NCBI RefSeq assembly: GCF_014192395.1
Contig: NZ_JACHXW010000001.1
Coordinates: 590,028-654,027, forward strand
From: Paenibacillus endophyticus
GTDB lineage: Bacteria; Bacillota; Bacilli; Paenibacillales; Paenibacillaceae
Length of the DNA: 64,000 bases
Direction: 5' to 3'
The position numbers and the translations under genes were made by a program. How positions within the stretch are numbered: position 1 is the first letter of the stretch; every line of letters begins with the position of its first letter. The notes beneath the pieces were generated by a model. The model did not search any database. It saw only the letters and a program-made list of their open reading frames with translations, and was not told the DNA's origin. Positions 37,043-47,900 of this stretch are shown here, one piece after another.

Positions 37043-37083
37043 AAAACGAAAGCCGGCAATACAGTGCCGGCTTTCGTTTTTAA
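37043..37083. terminator. Bidirectional rho-independent terminator
   Basis: AAAACGAAAGCCGGCA pairs with TGCCGGCTTTCGTTTT over a 6-base loop. The A/T-rich ends let it serve both the rightward gene and the convergent AraC regulator. Confidence 0.85.
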
Positions 37084-37098
37084 AAATAAAACACCAGC

Positions 37099-37980
37099 TT
37101 AATTCAGAAATCCGAAATTTTTCTTTTTTCGGAAGTTTGCCGGAGAACTGCCTTGTTTATTAGTGAAAACGGAGGAGAAATAGGCAGGGGTGCTAAACCC
37201 TAATTCATCGGATATTCGGGCAATTGACCAATCGGTTTGGAAGAGAAGCTTTTTGGCTTGTTCGATCCGATATTGAAGCAAGTAATCAATTGGCGTGACT
37301 CCATAGACTAATAACATGCATTTGGCCAAGTAGTTGGGATGATAATTAAATTCGGACTTAAGCACGGAATTCGTGATCTTTGAGGTGTAATTTAGACGAA
37401 TGAATAATTCAATTTTTTCAGCGAGATGTATGGCGGTTGAATTTATTGAATGCGCTGAATCATGATTTATATTTTGCATGAAGGTCTGGAAGGCCGTTTG
37501 TTTTCTCCAATTGCGAAGCGAACGCGGGTCCTTATCCAAGGAATAAAATGGAGTAAGATCGTTTATGGATTGGCTAGACAGCTTAAATTTCTTTGGTATA
37601 AAGATCGAATTCACTTCGCAATGGTTGAGATACGCTTGCTGTTTATGTTTTTCGAATAAAGCAATTTGATTGTCGTAGCAATCGCTGATGCTTTTCATTT
37701 CATCCCAGGCTCCGAATGTTTGGAAATGAATCCATGTAATATCCGTCTCTTCCTCGCAAGGGGCCGTTCCGTAGTGATAGGCATCGGGTCTTAATATAAT
37801 GGCTTCATCTTTGCTTATCATCCACTCCTTATCATTTTCTCCTATGAACAATTTGCCCTTGGTGACGATAATAATATCGAATACGCTGATGGAATAACGG
37901 CTGACATGCCGTTCGCCCGGCAAAAAAGCATGTTTCCCATTGTCGATAAAATATGGAATAGGTGGTGTTACAAAATGCAT
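37099..37980 (-). CDS. AraC-family transcriptional regulator
   Basis: This 293-residue protein has an N-terminal cupin-like effector domain (about 20-100; HVSRYSISVFDIIIVTKGKL, DEAIILRPDAYHYG) and a C-terminal double helix-turn-helix (about 190-288; ISDELGFSTPAYFSSVFTNK as the second). It has no receiver domain, so it should sense a sugar directly. It is divergent from the importer at 38615 and is the natural candidate to bind the four GTTGAAATA half-sites in the shared upstream region. Its own ribosome binding site is weak. Confidence 0.88.
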   Translation of the reverse strand: MHFVTPPIPYFIDNGKHAFLPGERHVSRYSISVFDIIIVTKGKLFIGENDKEWMISKDEAIILRPDAYHYGTAPCEEETDITWIHFQTFGAWDEMKSISDCYDNQIALFEKHKQQAYLNHCEVNSIFIPKKFKLSSQSINDLTPFYSLDKDPRSLRNWRKQTAFQTFMQNINHDSAHSINSTAIHLAEKIELFIRLNYTSKITNSVLKSEFNYHPNYLAKCMLLVYGVTPIDYLLQYRIEQAKKLLFQTDWSIARISDELGFSTPAYFSSVFTNKQGSSPANFRKKKNFGFLN

Positions 37981-38220
37981 AATGGTATCAGTTATAACGA
38001 TCCCCTCACTTTACACAGTAATAGTGGTACGATCAATTTGGTAGTAATGGACTTCGTTAGCGTAACATTCATGATTTTACAATGGTGAAATAACATAAGA
38101 CAGCATAAACATTTAAACGTTTCACAAAATGAGAATCTAGTATGTAAAATTGTCCGATCGTGAAGAAAATCAATGACTTTTATATCAAAATAACACAATA
38201 CTCAGTACATTTCAAACAGA

Positions 38221-38468
38221 AAATAGAGGTTGAAATATCATAAATAGAAGTTGAAATAATCGTTTTTCAATGTTAACAATGGATGATACAATGAAGTAAG
38301 CGTTTTCTTTCGGATGGAAGAGAATGCTGTTTATCCCCATGCAGTGAATCTAGTTGGTTAAACGATTAATCAATTACTAGGAATGCCTTCATAGGGAGGT
38401 ACCAAATCGAATATTGTTTTCGAAGTGATTGACGGCTGGTTGAAATAACAAAAAAACAGGTTGAAATA
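38221..38468 (+). promoter_or_regulatory. Two pairs of GTTGAAATA direct repeats, 21 bp within and 210 bp between pairs
   Basis: Exact GTTGAAATA occurs at 38229-38237, 38250-38258, 38439-38447 and 38460-38468, all in the same orientation. Spacing is 21 bp inside each pair and exactly 210 bp between pairs. In the distal pair the identity extends upstream (AAATAGAGGTTGAAATA and AAATAGAAGTTGAAATA). Tandem half-sites two helical turns apart are the classic target of AraC proteins, and the proximal pair ends five bases before a -35 box. The geometry resembles the araI and araO2 arrangement in Escherichia coli; looping is inference. Confidence 0.75.
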
Positions 38469-38473
38469 TCTTA

Positions 38474-38530
38474 TTGCCTTTCATCATTACTTATGGCACA
38501 ATCTGGTTGTAATTGATTCTAAACGTTTAA
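38474..38530 (+). promoter_or_regulatory. Importer promoter with downstream operator TCTAAACGTTTAA
   Basis: TTGCCT (38474-38479) and CACAAT (38497-38502) are 17 bp apart and each matches consensus at four of six bases, as expected for an activated promoter. TCTAAACGTTTAA (38518-38530) lies just downstream, identical to the site at 34560-34572, and could act as a repression site over the start. Confidence 0.6.
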
Positions 38531-38614
38531 CTTATCGCCTGAATGCTCTCTCGTGATCGAGTTAAATGGTTAGACATACAAAAGAAAGCAAACTTTGAAG
38601 GGAGAGCGGGGGCA

Positions 38615-40009
38615 ATGAAAACAGGCAAGAAACTTGGGGTAGGTCTTATCGCAGCTGCATTGGCAATGAGTGCAATTGGATGCGCGAACAATGGAGGCAA
38701 CACAGCGTCACCGGCATCGAATGCTACGAATAAACCGGCGGATTCTAAGACAGAGAAGGTCAAAATCTTGTACTCCATGTGGGGAAGCGCGGCAGAAGGA
38801 AGTACAACTCAGGCGGTAGCGGACAAGTTTAATGCTTCGCAGGATCGAATTGAGGTGGAAGTGCAAGCGATTCCATGGGAAAACTACATGACCAAATTGA
38901 ATACGCTTGCAACGGCAGGTCAATTGCCGGATACAGGGATGCTGCAGGAAGGCGGCGTCATCCAATGGTCGTCCGAAGGCATGCTGAATGATGTAAGCGC
39001 AATGTATGAGGGAAGCGACAGCAAGCCGCTGGACAGCTTGGCCTACAAGCATCAGGGAAATACCGTTGCTTATGCAGCAGCCAATGAAATTCTCCTGCTC
39101 TATTACAACAAGGATATGTTCGATAAAGCGAATGTACCCTACCCTCCAGCTGCACTTGATCAAGCATGGACATGGGATGAATTCGTAGAGACGGCGAAGA
39201 AGCTGACGATTGACAAAAACGGCAAGCATTCTGGCGAGGAAGGTTTTGATTCGCAGAGTATCGTTCAGTACGGCACTTCAGTAGAGAATCTTTCATGGCA
39301 GCTCGAAACCTGGGCGCTCAGCAATGGCGGAGGTTTCTATTCCGAAGATGGTACGGAGGTTAGAATCGGAGAAGATGCCAGCATCGAGGCGATTCAAAAA
39401 GTTGCCGATCTGTACTTAAAGGATCATGTTGCCCCGTTGTCCGTCGGACAGACCGATGATGGTATTCAGCGTACGATTATTGCTGGTACTGTCGCTATGG
39501 CGACGAATGGTCAATGGAACATAGGAACAAGCTTGAATACGGCCAAAGAGGAAGGGCTTAAATATGGTGTGGCCGTATTGCCTTACTTAAAGGATAAGGT
39601 AACCCTCAATACTGGCGGCGCGAATGTTGTATTCTCCCAGACCAAACATCCGGAAGAAGCGATGGAATGGCTGAAATGGTACAACTCCGAAGAAAACAAC
39701 TGGGCGCTTATTTCATCGGGCATTTGGATGCCGACACTAGACAAGTGGTACAAGGATGAAACGTTCACTCGCAAATGGGTGGAAAATCCTAACTTCCCAC
39801 CGTACGAGGAATACAAGTCTGCAGTCGTTGACTATGCGCAATCCGACGCTGCAAGGCCGGCTGCGTGGTTCTATACGAACTATACAACAGACTTTAACAC
39901 CTTGCTCGGGTCGGTTCTAGGCGATGTCTGGACGGGTAAGGCTACAGCAAAGGAAGCGATCACCAAAAATCTCGATGCATTGAAAGCAGCCCATGCAGGC
40001 AGTAAATAA
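38615..40009 (+). CDS. Extracellular sugar-binding lipoprotein (CUT1)
   Basis: This 464-residue solute-binding protein has lipidated Cys23 (lipobox AIGC) followed by an Asn/Ala/Ser-rich linker. The mature sequence begins KVKILYSMWGSAAEG and carries the SBP_bac_1 features NYMTKLNTLATAGQLPD and WTWDEFVETAKKLT. ATG 38615 is supported by GGAGAGCGGGGG and by the signal peptide; the earlier in-frame ATG 38543 would bury the signal. It heads an operon with two permeases and the giant secreted protein, so it likely captures the oligosaccharide released by that enzyme. Confidence 0.92.
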   Translation: MKTGKKLGVGLIAAALAMSAIGCANNGGNTASPASNATNKPADSKTEKVKILYSMWGSAAEGSTTQAVADKFNASQDRIEVEVQAIPWENYMTKLNTLATAGQLPDTGMLQEGGVIQWSSEGMLNDVSAMYEGSDSKPLDSLAYKHQGNTVAYAAANEILLLYYNKDMFDKANVPYPPAALDQAWTWDEFVETAKKLTIDKNGKHSGEEGFDSQSIVQYGTSVENLSWQLETWALSNGGGFYSEDGTEVRIGEDASIEAIQKVADLYLKDHVAPLSVGQTDDGIQRTIIAGTVAMATNGQWNIGTSLNTAKEEGLKYGVAVLPYLKDKVTLNTGGANVVFSQTKHPEEAMEWLKWYNSEENNWALISSGIWMPTLDKWYKDETFTRKWVENPNFPPYEEYKSAVVDYAQSDAARPAAWFYTNYTTDFNTLLGSVLGDVWTGKATAKEAITKNLDALKAAHAGSK

Positions 40010-40021
40010 AAGATAGAAGGG

Positions 40022-40057
40022 ATGACCGCTAGCGTTGCAACGGTGGCGGTCATTCTT
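40022..40057 (+). terminator. Intra-operon hairpin between binding-protein and permease genes
   Basis: ATGACCGC (40022-40029) pairs with GCGGTCAT (40046-40053), with further pairing inside the loop, followed by a short T-rich tract. It probably reduces transcription into the permeases or protects the binding-protein mRNA. Confidence 0.6.
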
Positions 40058-40081
40058 TATTCATAAGGAGTGGGGCAAGAT

Positions 40082-41005
40082 ATGGAGACCGTTAATAAAC
40101 TGCCGAAGCGCCGTTCCCGTTTTTACTCAAGCGAGGCGCGCGTTGCTTATATATGTTTGATTCCCGCTTTTGTGGGATTAATCTTTCTGACGTATTTACC
40201 TCTTCTTGGTGTGCTCGGAATCAGTCTCACGAATTGGACGGGGTTGAAAGCCCCAGAGTTCATCGGATTCGATAATTATGTCAAGCTATTTACTACTGAT
40301 CCTTATATTAAGGACTCAATCATTACGACCATCTATTTTGCGGTACTATCGGTAATCGGAAGCATGATCTACTCCTTATTTATTGCGATGATGCTGAACC
40401 GTAAAATTCCAGCCAGAAGCTTTTTTAGAGCGGTCTTTTATATCCCTTATGTTTTGCCGGCTGTAGCGATCTACGTAGGTTGGTCTTGGCTTTACGAGGG
40501 CAATTTCGGTTTTTTCAACTATCTGCTCTCCGAGGTTGGGTTGAATAAAATCCATTTTATCGCTGATTCCAGTTATGTCGTTCCCTCTCTCTCGCTGATC
40601 TCGGTTTGGCTTGCGGGCAACTTGATCGTCATCTTTTTGGCCGGGCTTCAGAATGTACCGAATGTATACCATGAAGCTGCCGAAATGGATGGCGCAAACG
40701 GTTGGCAACGATTCCGGCATATCACCTTGCCATGCATGACGCCGATTATTTTCTACAACTTGTTGATGAGCTTGATCGCTAACCTTCAAGTCGTAACGCC
40801 GGCGCTTGCCTTAACCAATGGCGGCCCGGGGAATTCTACACGGTTCTTGACTTATCTAATGTACGATCAAGCATTCGTGAATTACAAGATCGGCTATGCT
40901 TGCGCCACCACCTTGATTATATTCGCTATTCTTGCTGCCTTTACAGTTGTTTTGTTCAAGACGTCCAACCGGTGGATCTACAATGAAGGAGGCGATGACA
41001 AATGA
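40082..41005 (+). CDS. Sugar ABC transporter permease, UgpA/MalF type
   Basis: This 307-residue CUT1 permease has a basic N-terminus (KLPKRRSRFYSSEAR), six membrane segments and the EAA loop YHEAAEMDGANGWQRFRHIT. NGGPGNSTRFLTYLMYDQAF near residue 250 is typical of the MalF-like partner. ATG 40082 has AAGGAG 11 bases upstream; an in-frame GTG at 40070 overlaps that site. The stop overlaps the next start as ATGA. Confidence 0.9.
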   Translation: METVNKLPKRRSRFYSSEARVAYICLIPAFVGLIFLTYLPLLGVLGISLTNWTGLKAPEFIGFDNYVKLFTTDPYIKDSIITTIYFAVLSVIGSMIYSLFIAMMLNRKIPARSFFRAVFYIPYVLPAVAIYVGWSWLYEGNFGFFNYLLSEVGLNKIHFIADSSYVVPSLSLISVWLAGNLIVIFLAGLQNVPNVYHEAAEMDGANGWQRFRHITLPCMTPIIFYNLLMSLIANLQVVTPALALTNGGPGNSTRFLTYLMYDQAFVNYKIGYACATTLIIFAILAAFTVVLFKTSNRWIYNEGGDDK

Positions 41006-41871
41006 GCGAAGTAGCATATGGCAGACTTAGAAGCAAAAAACGCAGAACCCGAACGATGAACATCATCACGATAGTCGCCGTCGTTTTTTTTGCCATTTTA
41101 GCGCTGTTCCCGATTTGGTGGATTTTCCGCACGTCGCTAATGACGAATGCCGAGATCTACAGATATCCGCCAGCCCTAACCCCGGACAATTGGTTGTTTT
41201 CCAATTATGAGAGAACGTTGGAGATATTCAAATTTTGGAAGTACTTGTGGAACACGATGGTCATAATTGTTCCCTCCTGCTTGGCTGGGACATTCACGGC
41301 AACTTTGTGTGGATACGCTTTTGCTAGGCTGCGGTTTCGCGGCAAGAACCTGATCTGGTCACTTTGCATCGGCTCCATGCTGCTGCCTGCCATGGTTACG
41401 CTTATTCCGCTGTATATCGGCTGGACGCGAGGCCTTGGAATCAGTGACAGCTATTGGCCGTTAATTTTGCCTTATTTTTGCGGCGGCGGCGCATTTAATA
41501 TCTTTTTAATCCGCCAGTTCATTATGTCGATACCAAGAGAACTCGATCAAGCAGCGACGATCGACGGTGCCGGATACTTTCACATCTTATTCAGTATCAT
41601 CATGCCAGCCATCCGACCCGCTATGATCGTAGTCGCGTTGTTTATCTTCATCGGGCTATGGAATGATCTGCTCCAGCAGATGATTTATATTAATTCAAGT
41701 GATAAATATACGATCGCATTAGGGCTAACCAACTTTAGAGGCCAGCTAAAAAGCGACTGGTCGATGACGATGGCTGCAACATGCTTGTCCTTTGCTCCAG
41801 GTGTCATTTTCTATCTTATTGGTCAAAAGTATTTTGTAGAGGGCATCACGCTTACCGGATTAAAAAATTAG
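41002..41871 (+). CDS. Sugar ABC transporter permease, MalG/UgpE type
   Basis: This 289-residue CUT1 permease starts in a four-base ATGA overlap with its partner. It has six membrane segments, the EAA loop LDQAATIDGAGYFHILFSII and the C-terminal QKYFVEGITLTGLKN. It completes the importer of this operon, again without an ATPase gene nearby. Confidence 0.9.
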   Translation: MSEVAYGRLRSKKRRTRTMNIITIVAVVFFAILALFPIWWIFRTSLMTNAEIYRYPPALTPDNWLFSNYERTLEIFKFWKYLWNTMVIIVPSCLAGTFTATLCGYAFARLRFRGKNLIWSLCIGSMLLPAMVTLIPLYIGWTRGLGISDSYWPLILPYFCGGGAFNIFLIRQFIMSIPRELDQAATIDGAGYFHILFSIIMPAIRPAMIVVALFIFIGLWNDLLQQMIYINSSDKYTIALGLTNFRGQLKSDWSMTMAATCLSFAPGVIFYLIGQKYFVEGITLTGLKN

Positions 41872-41907
41872 TTCGATCTTGGATAACTAAGCCATCAGGA
41901 GGTTGTT

Positions 41908-44900
41908 ATGAAAACGATTACAAAAAGGCTTGTGTCGATGACGATCGCATTTATGTTGATATTTCAGATATTGCAGCTTAATTCAAGCGCGTTAACCAAG
42001 CTAGCTGCAGCTGCGGATGATATTTCAAATACGAGCCTTTCTGCGAAAATTGGAGATCTAGGACAGATTGAAGAGCTGTATATCAAAAACAACCCTGTAA
42101 ACCGAAACGGGGATCCTATCAATTTTGTTTTGCCCAATAATACGTCACCGCAGAACAACGTCCAGCATCAATGGATGGGCGAGATGCTTTTTTCTTACCG
42201 CACCGGAGATAACGAACAATTTCCTGTTAACAGGGACGGCTTTGTAGAAGTGGACACAAACAAAACGCTAGCAGCTGGCGGATCAACAACCTATTCCAAT
42301 ATTAATCCTGATAACCAATATTTCGAGAGAACGATTTCTACGGAGGGCAAGAAAGTAGAGGTCAACTTTATCGGCCAGGATCTGAGCTCCACAACGAACC
42401 GGGCGATGAAGGGTTTTGACGTGAAGTCTGTGTTCGACATGGAGACGGAAGACGGCTCCATGCTTTGGGAAATAACCTTGAAAAACAAAAGTGGCAAATA
42501 CATGGAGTTCGGTGATATCGGCTTGCCGATGCCTTGGAATAATAAATACCGATCGGTATCGGATACGTATGACAATCGTTTAACCGTGCATAACTTTGCC
42601 GGGGCAGACAGCGGTTATTCCTATGCCATCCGGACCAGCGGAGAAGGGAATTTCATGCTTTTTACCCCAGTGACGGAAAGCGGAGCGCGCATTGAATATG
42701 TGGATTACTGGATGCAGGAAGAGGGCGAATTGCGTGCTGGACAGACCTTTACCAACTGGACAGGCGACAGCGGCGGTTGGTTTCCTGGGTTGAACGTACT
42801 CTATATCCACTCCAAGGATATACAGAAAACCGGCCGCGGATATTTTACTGATGCCTCAAGTCTTGTTTTGGGACCAAATGAGGAAAAGACCTATCAGTTT
42901 AAATTTTCCGCAGTACGCGGAGGTGACAATGCGCCTCAGGATAGTGCCCAAAGCCCTAATAACGCTTCCACTTCCGTGGAAGAGCGTGAGAAAAACCTTC
43001 GCTCCATTTTGTACCAATCTGGCATGGTAGACGCCGTAGCGGTGCCCGGCTTCCAGACTGCCATTAATATGCCGACCAAGCTGGCTCTGCACTATGATGA
43101 CAGCAAAATTAAAGTAACATCAATTGATATTCAATCCGTTCACGAGAATGATCCTTATGATGAAGCGCATATTCCGAATATCAAGCCTGGCAAGCAAAGA
43201 GGTGAGATGGTCAACAACTCTCGCACAGGCCGTGGACTAGCTGACGGGAACCCGGGATATACCGAGGCCTACCAATTTTTGGAGACCAAGGTTGTGAATG
43301 GCGAACAGCACCACATCTATTCACTTCAATTTGACGATCTGGGCAACAACAGCGTCCGAGTGGAGTATGAGCTGAAGGTTGGCGATGAATGGGTCAATAA
43401 ATTCACGCAATATGAATTCAATGTAATGGCCGAGCTTGACGAAACGATGAGCACCCACACTGAATTTATGGTCGAGAAGACGCAGGACAAGGACCCGCAA
43501 AGTCCTACCTATGGCAACTACTTTGACTGGTATCTGAAAGATGGTCTCGACCGAAACATAAGCCATTGGGGAGATGACTGGGGTCATGATAATATCAACT
43601 CCATAACCATGAAGAACTATTTGGATCCAAGTCCTGAAGAGATTCAATCGATAGAAAACTACCTCATTGATTTTATGTGGGAACGCTTTATGAAGCATAC
43701 GCAGGACAGCTTTATTGTTGCGAATTGGCTTAGAGATTCTGGCTCGTACACGGATAAAGATAAGCCTTATACGCGAGAGTTCTCCGAAATCATGGCAGCC
43801 ACCGGCTTTTTCAACATGTATCGGATCCAAAAGGCGTATCCCCATCTGATCGAGTACCGCGAGTCGCCGCAGTATTATTTGGAGAAGGCTTATGGCATTT
43901 ACAATAACCGAATTTCCAGCGGTGCAATCGGGTACTATGGCGAACAGCAAATTCCCGATATGATCGAAGCATTGAAAGAAGAAGGAATGCAAACAGAGTT
44001 TGACACTCTTAAGAAAAAGTTCGCCCTGGACAAAGGACGCAGCATGACATTCGCCGCTTATCCATACGGCTCGGAATTTGAATATGACAATACCGGCGAA
44101 GAAGGAGCCTATGCAGCTGCCAAGGCGCTGCTCACCTACTACCCTCAGGACGCGCAGGCAGTAGCGGCTAAGAAAAGTATGGAAATGGCCGACTGGAAGA
44201 CTCGTGCCATGCGCGGCATCCAGCCAACCTGGTACCATTATTCCGTACCCGTATTTCGCGGCGGCGAGGGCTGGTGGAACTTCCAATATACGACGTCGCT
44301 GGCGGGATATATTATGGATGACTGGATTCGTTATCAGGATGACGGCAGATCCGCTGCTCAGACCGCGATTGCGCAGCAGCGCAACTATGCGGCAAAGATC
44401 TCGAACTTTAACGCGATTAACATGGGACAGATTTCTGCACAATCTGTAGGCAGCACCTCTTGGAGATATTCCATGTACAAAGGCGGAACCGGTACCAAAG
44501 ACGTGTACGATGGCGGAACCCGCGTTATGAATAACGGCTGGAACGATTTTTCGGGCGAAGCCGACGAGGGTATTTACGGCTCTCTGCTGAGTATCAGCTC
44601 AGATATTGTTACCGATCCGGTATTTGGACTTTTCGGATATGGTGCATTGGTTGCTGACAAAGGCAGCAGCTACGAGATCACCCCGAAGGACGGTTTCGGC
44701 AAGCGCATTAACTTAATCGACGAAAAAATATATCTAGTCTCTCAAAACGAAAAAATCGAAAGCGCCGAAATTCAAAAAGACGGCAGGCTATTCCAATTGA
44801 CGCTCGCGAATCTGGATAAAAAAGCACACGCTTCGAGAATTGCTATAGACGGAGCAGGTTTGGAAAATGGCTTTTATGCCATTAAGCTGAATAATGAAGC

Positions 44901-47900
44901 TGCTGGGCAGTTCTTTGTACGAAACAATAAAGGACTTGCTAGGTTCCAAATGACCAGTGACGAGGCAGCGCAGTTGACCATCGAAAAGCTAAACACAGGA
45001 GAGAATGAAGCTCCGCAGGTTACGGCAGAGACGGCAACGCAAAACCCGCAGGCGCTGATTCCGTTTATGCTGAACGGTATTGTGAGCGACGACGGCGCAC
45101 CGGACGGAACGCTGACTTACGGGTGGGAAGTGATTAGCACACCGCAAGGGGGCAAGCTGAGCTTTGTCTATCCGAAGGCAAGCATTACTCAGGCTGTCGG
45201 TACAAAGGAAGGCTCCTATACCATTAGGCTCAATGCGAATGACGGGCAACTGAGCGGTGCTGACGAACTAACCTTCCAATTGGCTGCTCCGCCGGAAAAA
45301 CAGCCTCCGCAGATTAGCGAAGTAACTGCCGCTCAAGACGGTACGAATGAAAGCATCGTAATTTTATCCGGTACGGCAATTCCGGATCCGATCCACAGCG
45401 CGGAATTTGAGCCCGACATGACGTACGCATGGACCGTCAAGGAGAAGCCGAGTGGCGCAGGCGATATCGCGATTGTCGCTGGAGACAAAGCAACCGCATA
45501 TGCGCGCGTAAGCAAGGCGGGTACCTATGTATTCACGATGACTGCTGCCGATGGAGGCAAGGCGGCAAGCAAGGATGTAACGATTGTGATTGAAGCAGAT
45601 ACCGAAGACGCCTACCGGGCAATCAATACCGTAACACGCAAGGGAACGGCGCCGTCTCTTCCGCCCGTCATGAAGATTTTGTTCGATGATGGGTATAGAG
45701 AGAGTGCGATTGTATGGAATGATATCGATCCAAGCCACTATGAGACAATCGGCAGCTTCGAGGCAAGCGGTAAAGTGACAGACAGCGATCTAGAGGTTCG
45801 CGGCACTGTATATGTCGTAAGCGTACCGCTTCAAAACGCTGCCTTGGCAGCAAAAGCTTCTGCCAGTTACTCTGGCGGTGACGGGTATCCCGAGGCGATG
45901 AACAACGGCGTTGAGCCGAGAAATTCAAGAGATTTCTCTCCTTCTCGCACGGCTCCGAACAGCGCGTGGCATAACTGGGGAAGAGAAGGAGACCCGGCAT
46001 GGGTTACGTATGAATGGGTTCAGCCACTCCTTGCCTCTTCGATGGATGTATACGTCTTCCAAGACGGCGGAGGGAACTTCCGTCCCAAGGATATGCAGCT
46101 CAAGCTTCGCGACGAGACTGGAATATGGTATACGCCAAGAGCCGTTAACGGACTTGGAAATGAACTGGACAAATACAACACAACCACTTTCGAGCCGGCC
46201 TATATTACAGGCGTCCGTATCGACATGAGGCCTACCGCAAACGGAAGCGGTATTCTGGAATGGAAGGTAAACGGTTATACGGGGACGGTAGACAAGTCGG
46301 AACTGATCAGTATCAATAACTATGTCAATGCTTTGAACGCTTCGAACTTTATCGATCAAGGTCTTTCGCCAGTTGATGAGGCAAAGGCGAATGCGGCAGC
46401 CGTCATTCAAAAAATGGATGCGACGGAAGAGGAGGTTGCCCAGGCGCTCGATAAGCTGCTGACAGATCTGCAGCTGCTCCGTCCGCGCGATAACAATATG
46501 GCGTACTTGGCTCGCGTATCCGCTAGCTACACCTCTCCTTGGGAGAATGCGGCAGCCGTTAATGACGGCAGAAAAGCAGAGGCGAACATTCCGCATTGGG
46601 GAACATGGGGGAATGCGGGAGCTGCAGAATGGGTGCAATATGAATGGCCGCAAGGCGTCGCAATCAATAGCTCGAACTTGGTGCTATGGTCAGATGCAGG
46701 CGGCATACTAGCACCTACAAAGTACGAGTATTCTTACATTCCTATGGATAGCAGCACGAATGAATGGTTGACTGCGAAAACCATTACCGAAGGCATCACC
46801 TTGGTGAATAATACGCCTGTGGGCTCCTCCAATCTGGTTGATTTCGATTCGGCGCTGAAAGTGAAAGCACTGCGCGTTACGATGACAAAGCAATCAGCGG
46901 GAAGCGGAGTTGGCGTCGGCTTATGGGAATGGGAAGTGCTTAAGTCGGATGCCATTCAGGAGCAGGAAGCACCGACAACACCGACTGCGGTTGCCCCGAC
47001 ATCTATCAACAGCAACGACGGTAAAATTATAGGCGTAACATCGGCAATGGAGTACCGGAAGGAAGGAGCGGAAGAGTATGCTGCAATTACTGGCGTTGAA
47101 ATTGCAGGCCTGAGCACCGGCAAGTATTTTGTTCGGTATATGAAAACCGCTACTCTGAACGCGAGCCCGGATAAGGAAGTCGTCATTCCGGAAGGGCAGA
47201 AGCAGGATCAGCCAGCGCCGGAACCAAGCGAATGGACGATTACACATGCTAATTCCAATACCCAAACAAACGGGAAAATCGAAGGCGTCCGCGATTCGAT
47301 GGAATATCGGAAGCTGGGCGAAGAGAGCTACATGCGTGTCAATGGCACGAGTGTTGAGGAGCTGGAGCCTGGCAGCTATCAAATCCGATACGCAGCGACA
47401 GACGAGTTGCATGCAAGCCTGCCGGTAACCGTGGAAATTCGTAATGAAGCGAAGTCAGACCAGAATGCGCCAAACGCGGATGAGCTGGTCGTTACACCGG
47501 CTTCAATAGCGGGCGGAAGCGATGGGAAGATCGAGAACGTGACTGCCGGTATGGAATATCGGAAGGCAGATGTCGGCGCGTATATTGCGATTAACGGAAG
47601 CAGCATAGATAACCTTGAAGCTGGCCGTTATGAAATTAGGTACGCGGAGACAGATACCGCGAATCCGAGTCCCGCGATTATCATAATCGTTCCTGACGGG
47701 ACTAAGCAGGAACAGAATCCACCGTCCGATACAGTGGTCAAAGGTGTCGATGTCAGCGTAATTGGCGCTAGGGATGGGAAAATCACAGGCGTGGATTCTG
47801 CGATGGAATATCAGAAGCAAGGAACTGATTCGAGCGACTGGACTGCCATCTCAGGCGTAGAGATCACGGGACTTGATGCCGGAACCTATTATGTCAGATA

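Noticed and set aside
38105..38125. TTAAACGTTTCAC resembling a cre site in the importer upstream region
   Set aside because: The outer bases do not fit the consensus and it is far from any predicted promoter; not reported as a site.
38221..38468. Possible CRISPR-like spacing of short repeats
   Set aside because: The repeat is only nine bases, occurs four times with unequal gaps, and no cas genes are near; an operator array explains it better.
43321..44442. 373-codon minus-strand open frame opposite the giant enzyme
   Set aside because: It is antisense to a conserved region and has no ribosome binding site; long antisense frames are expected opposite such a gene.
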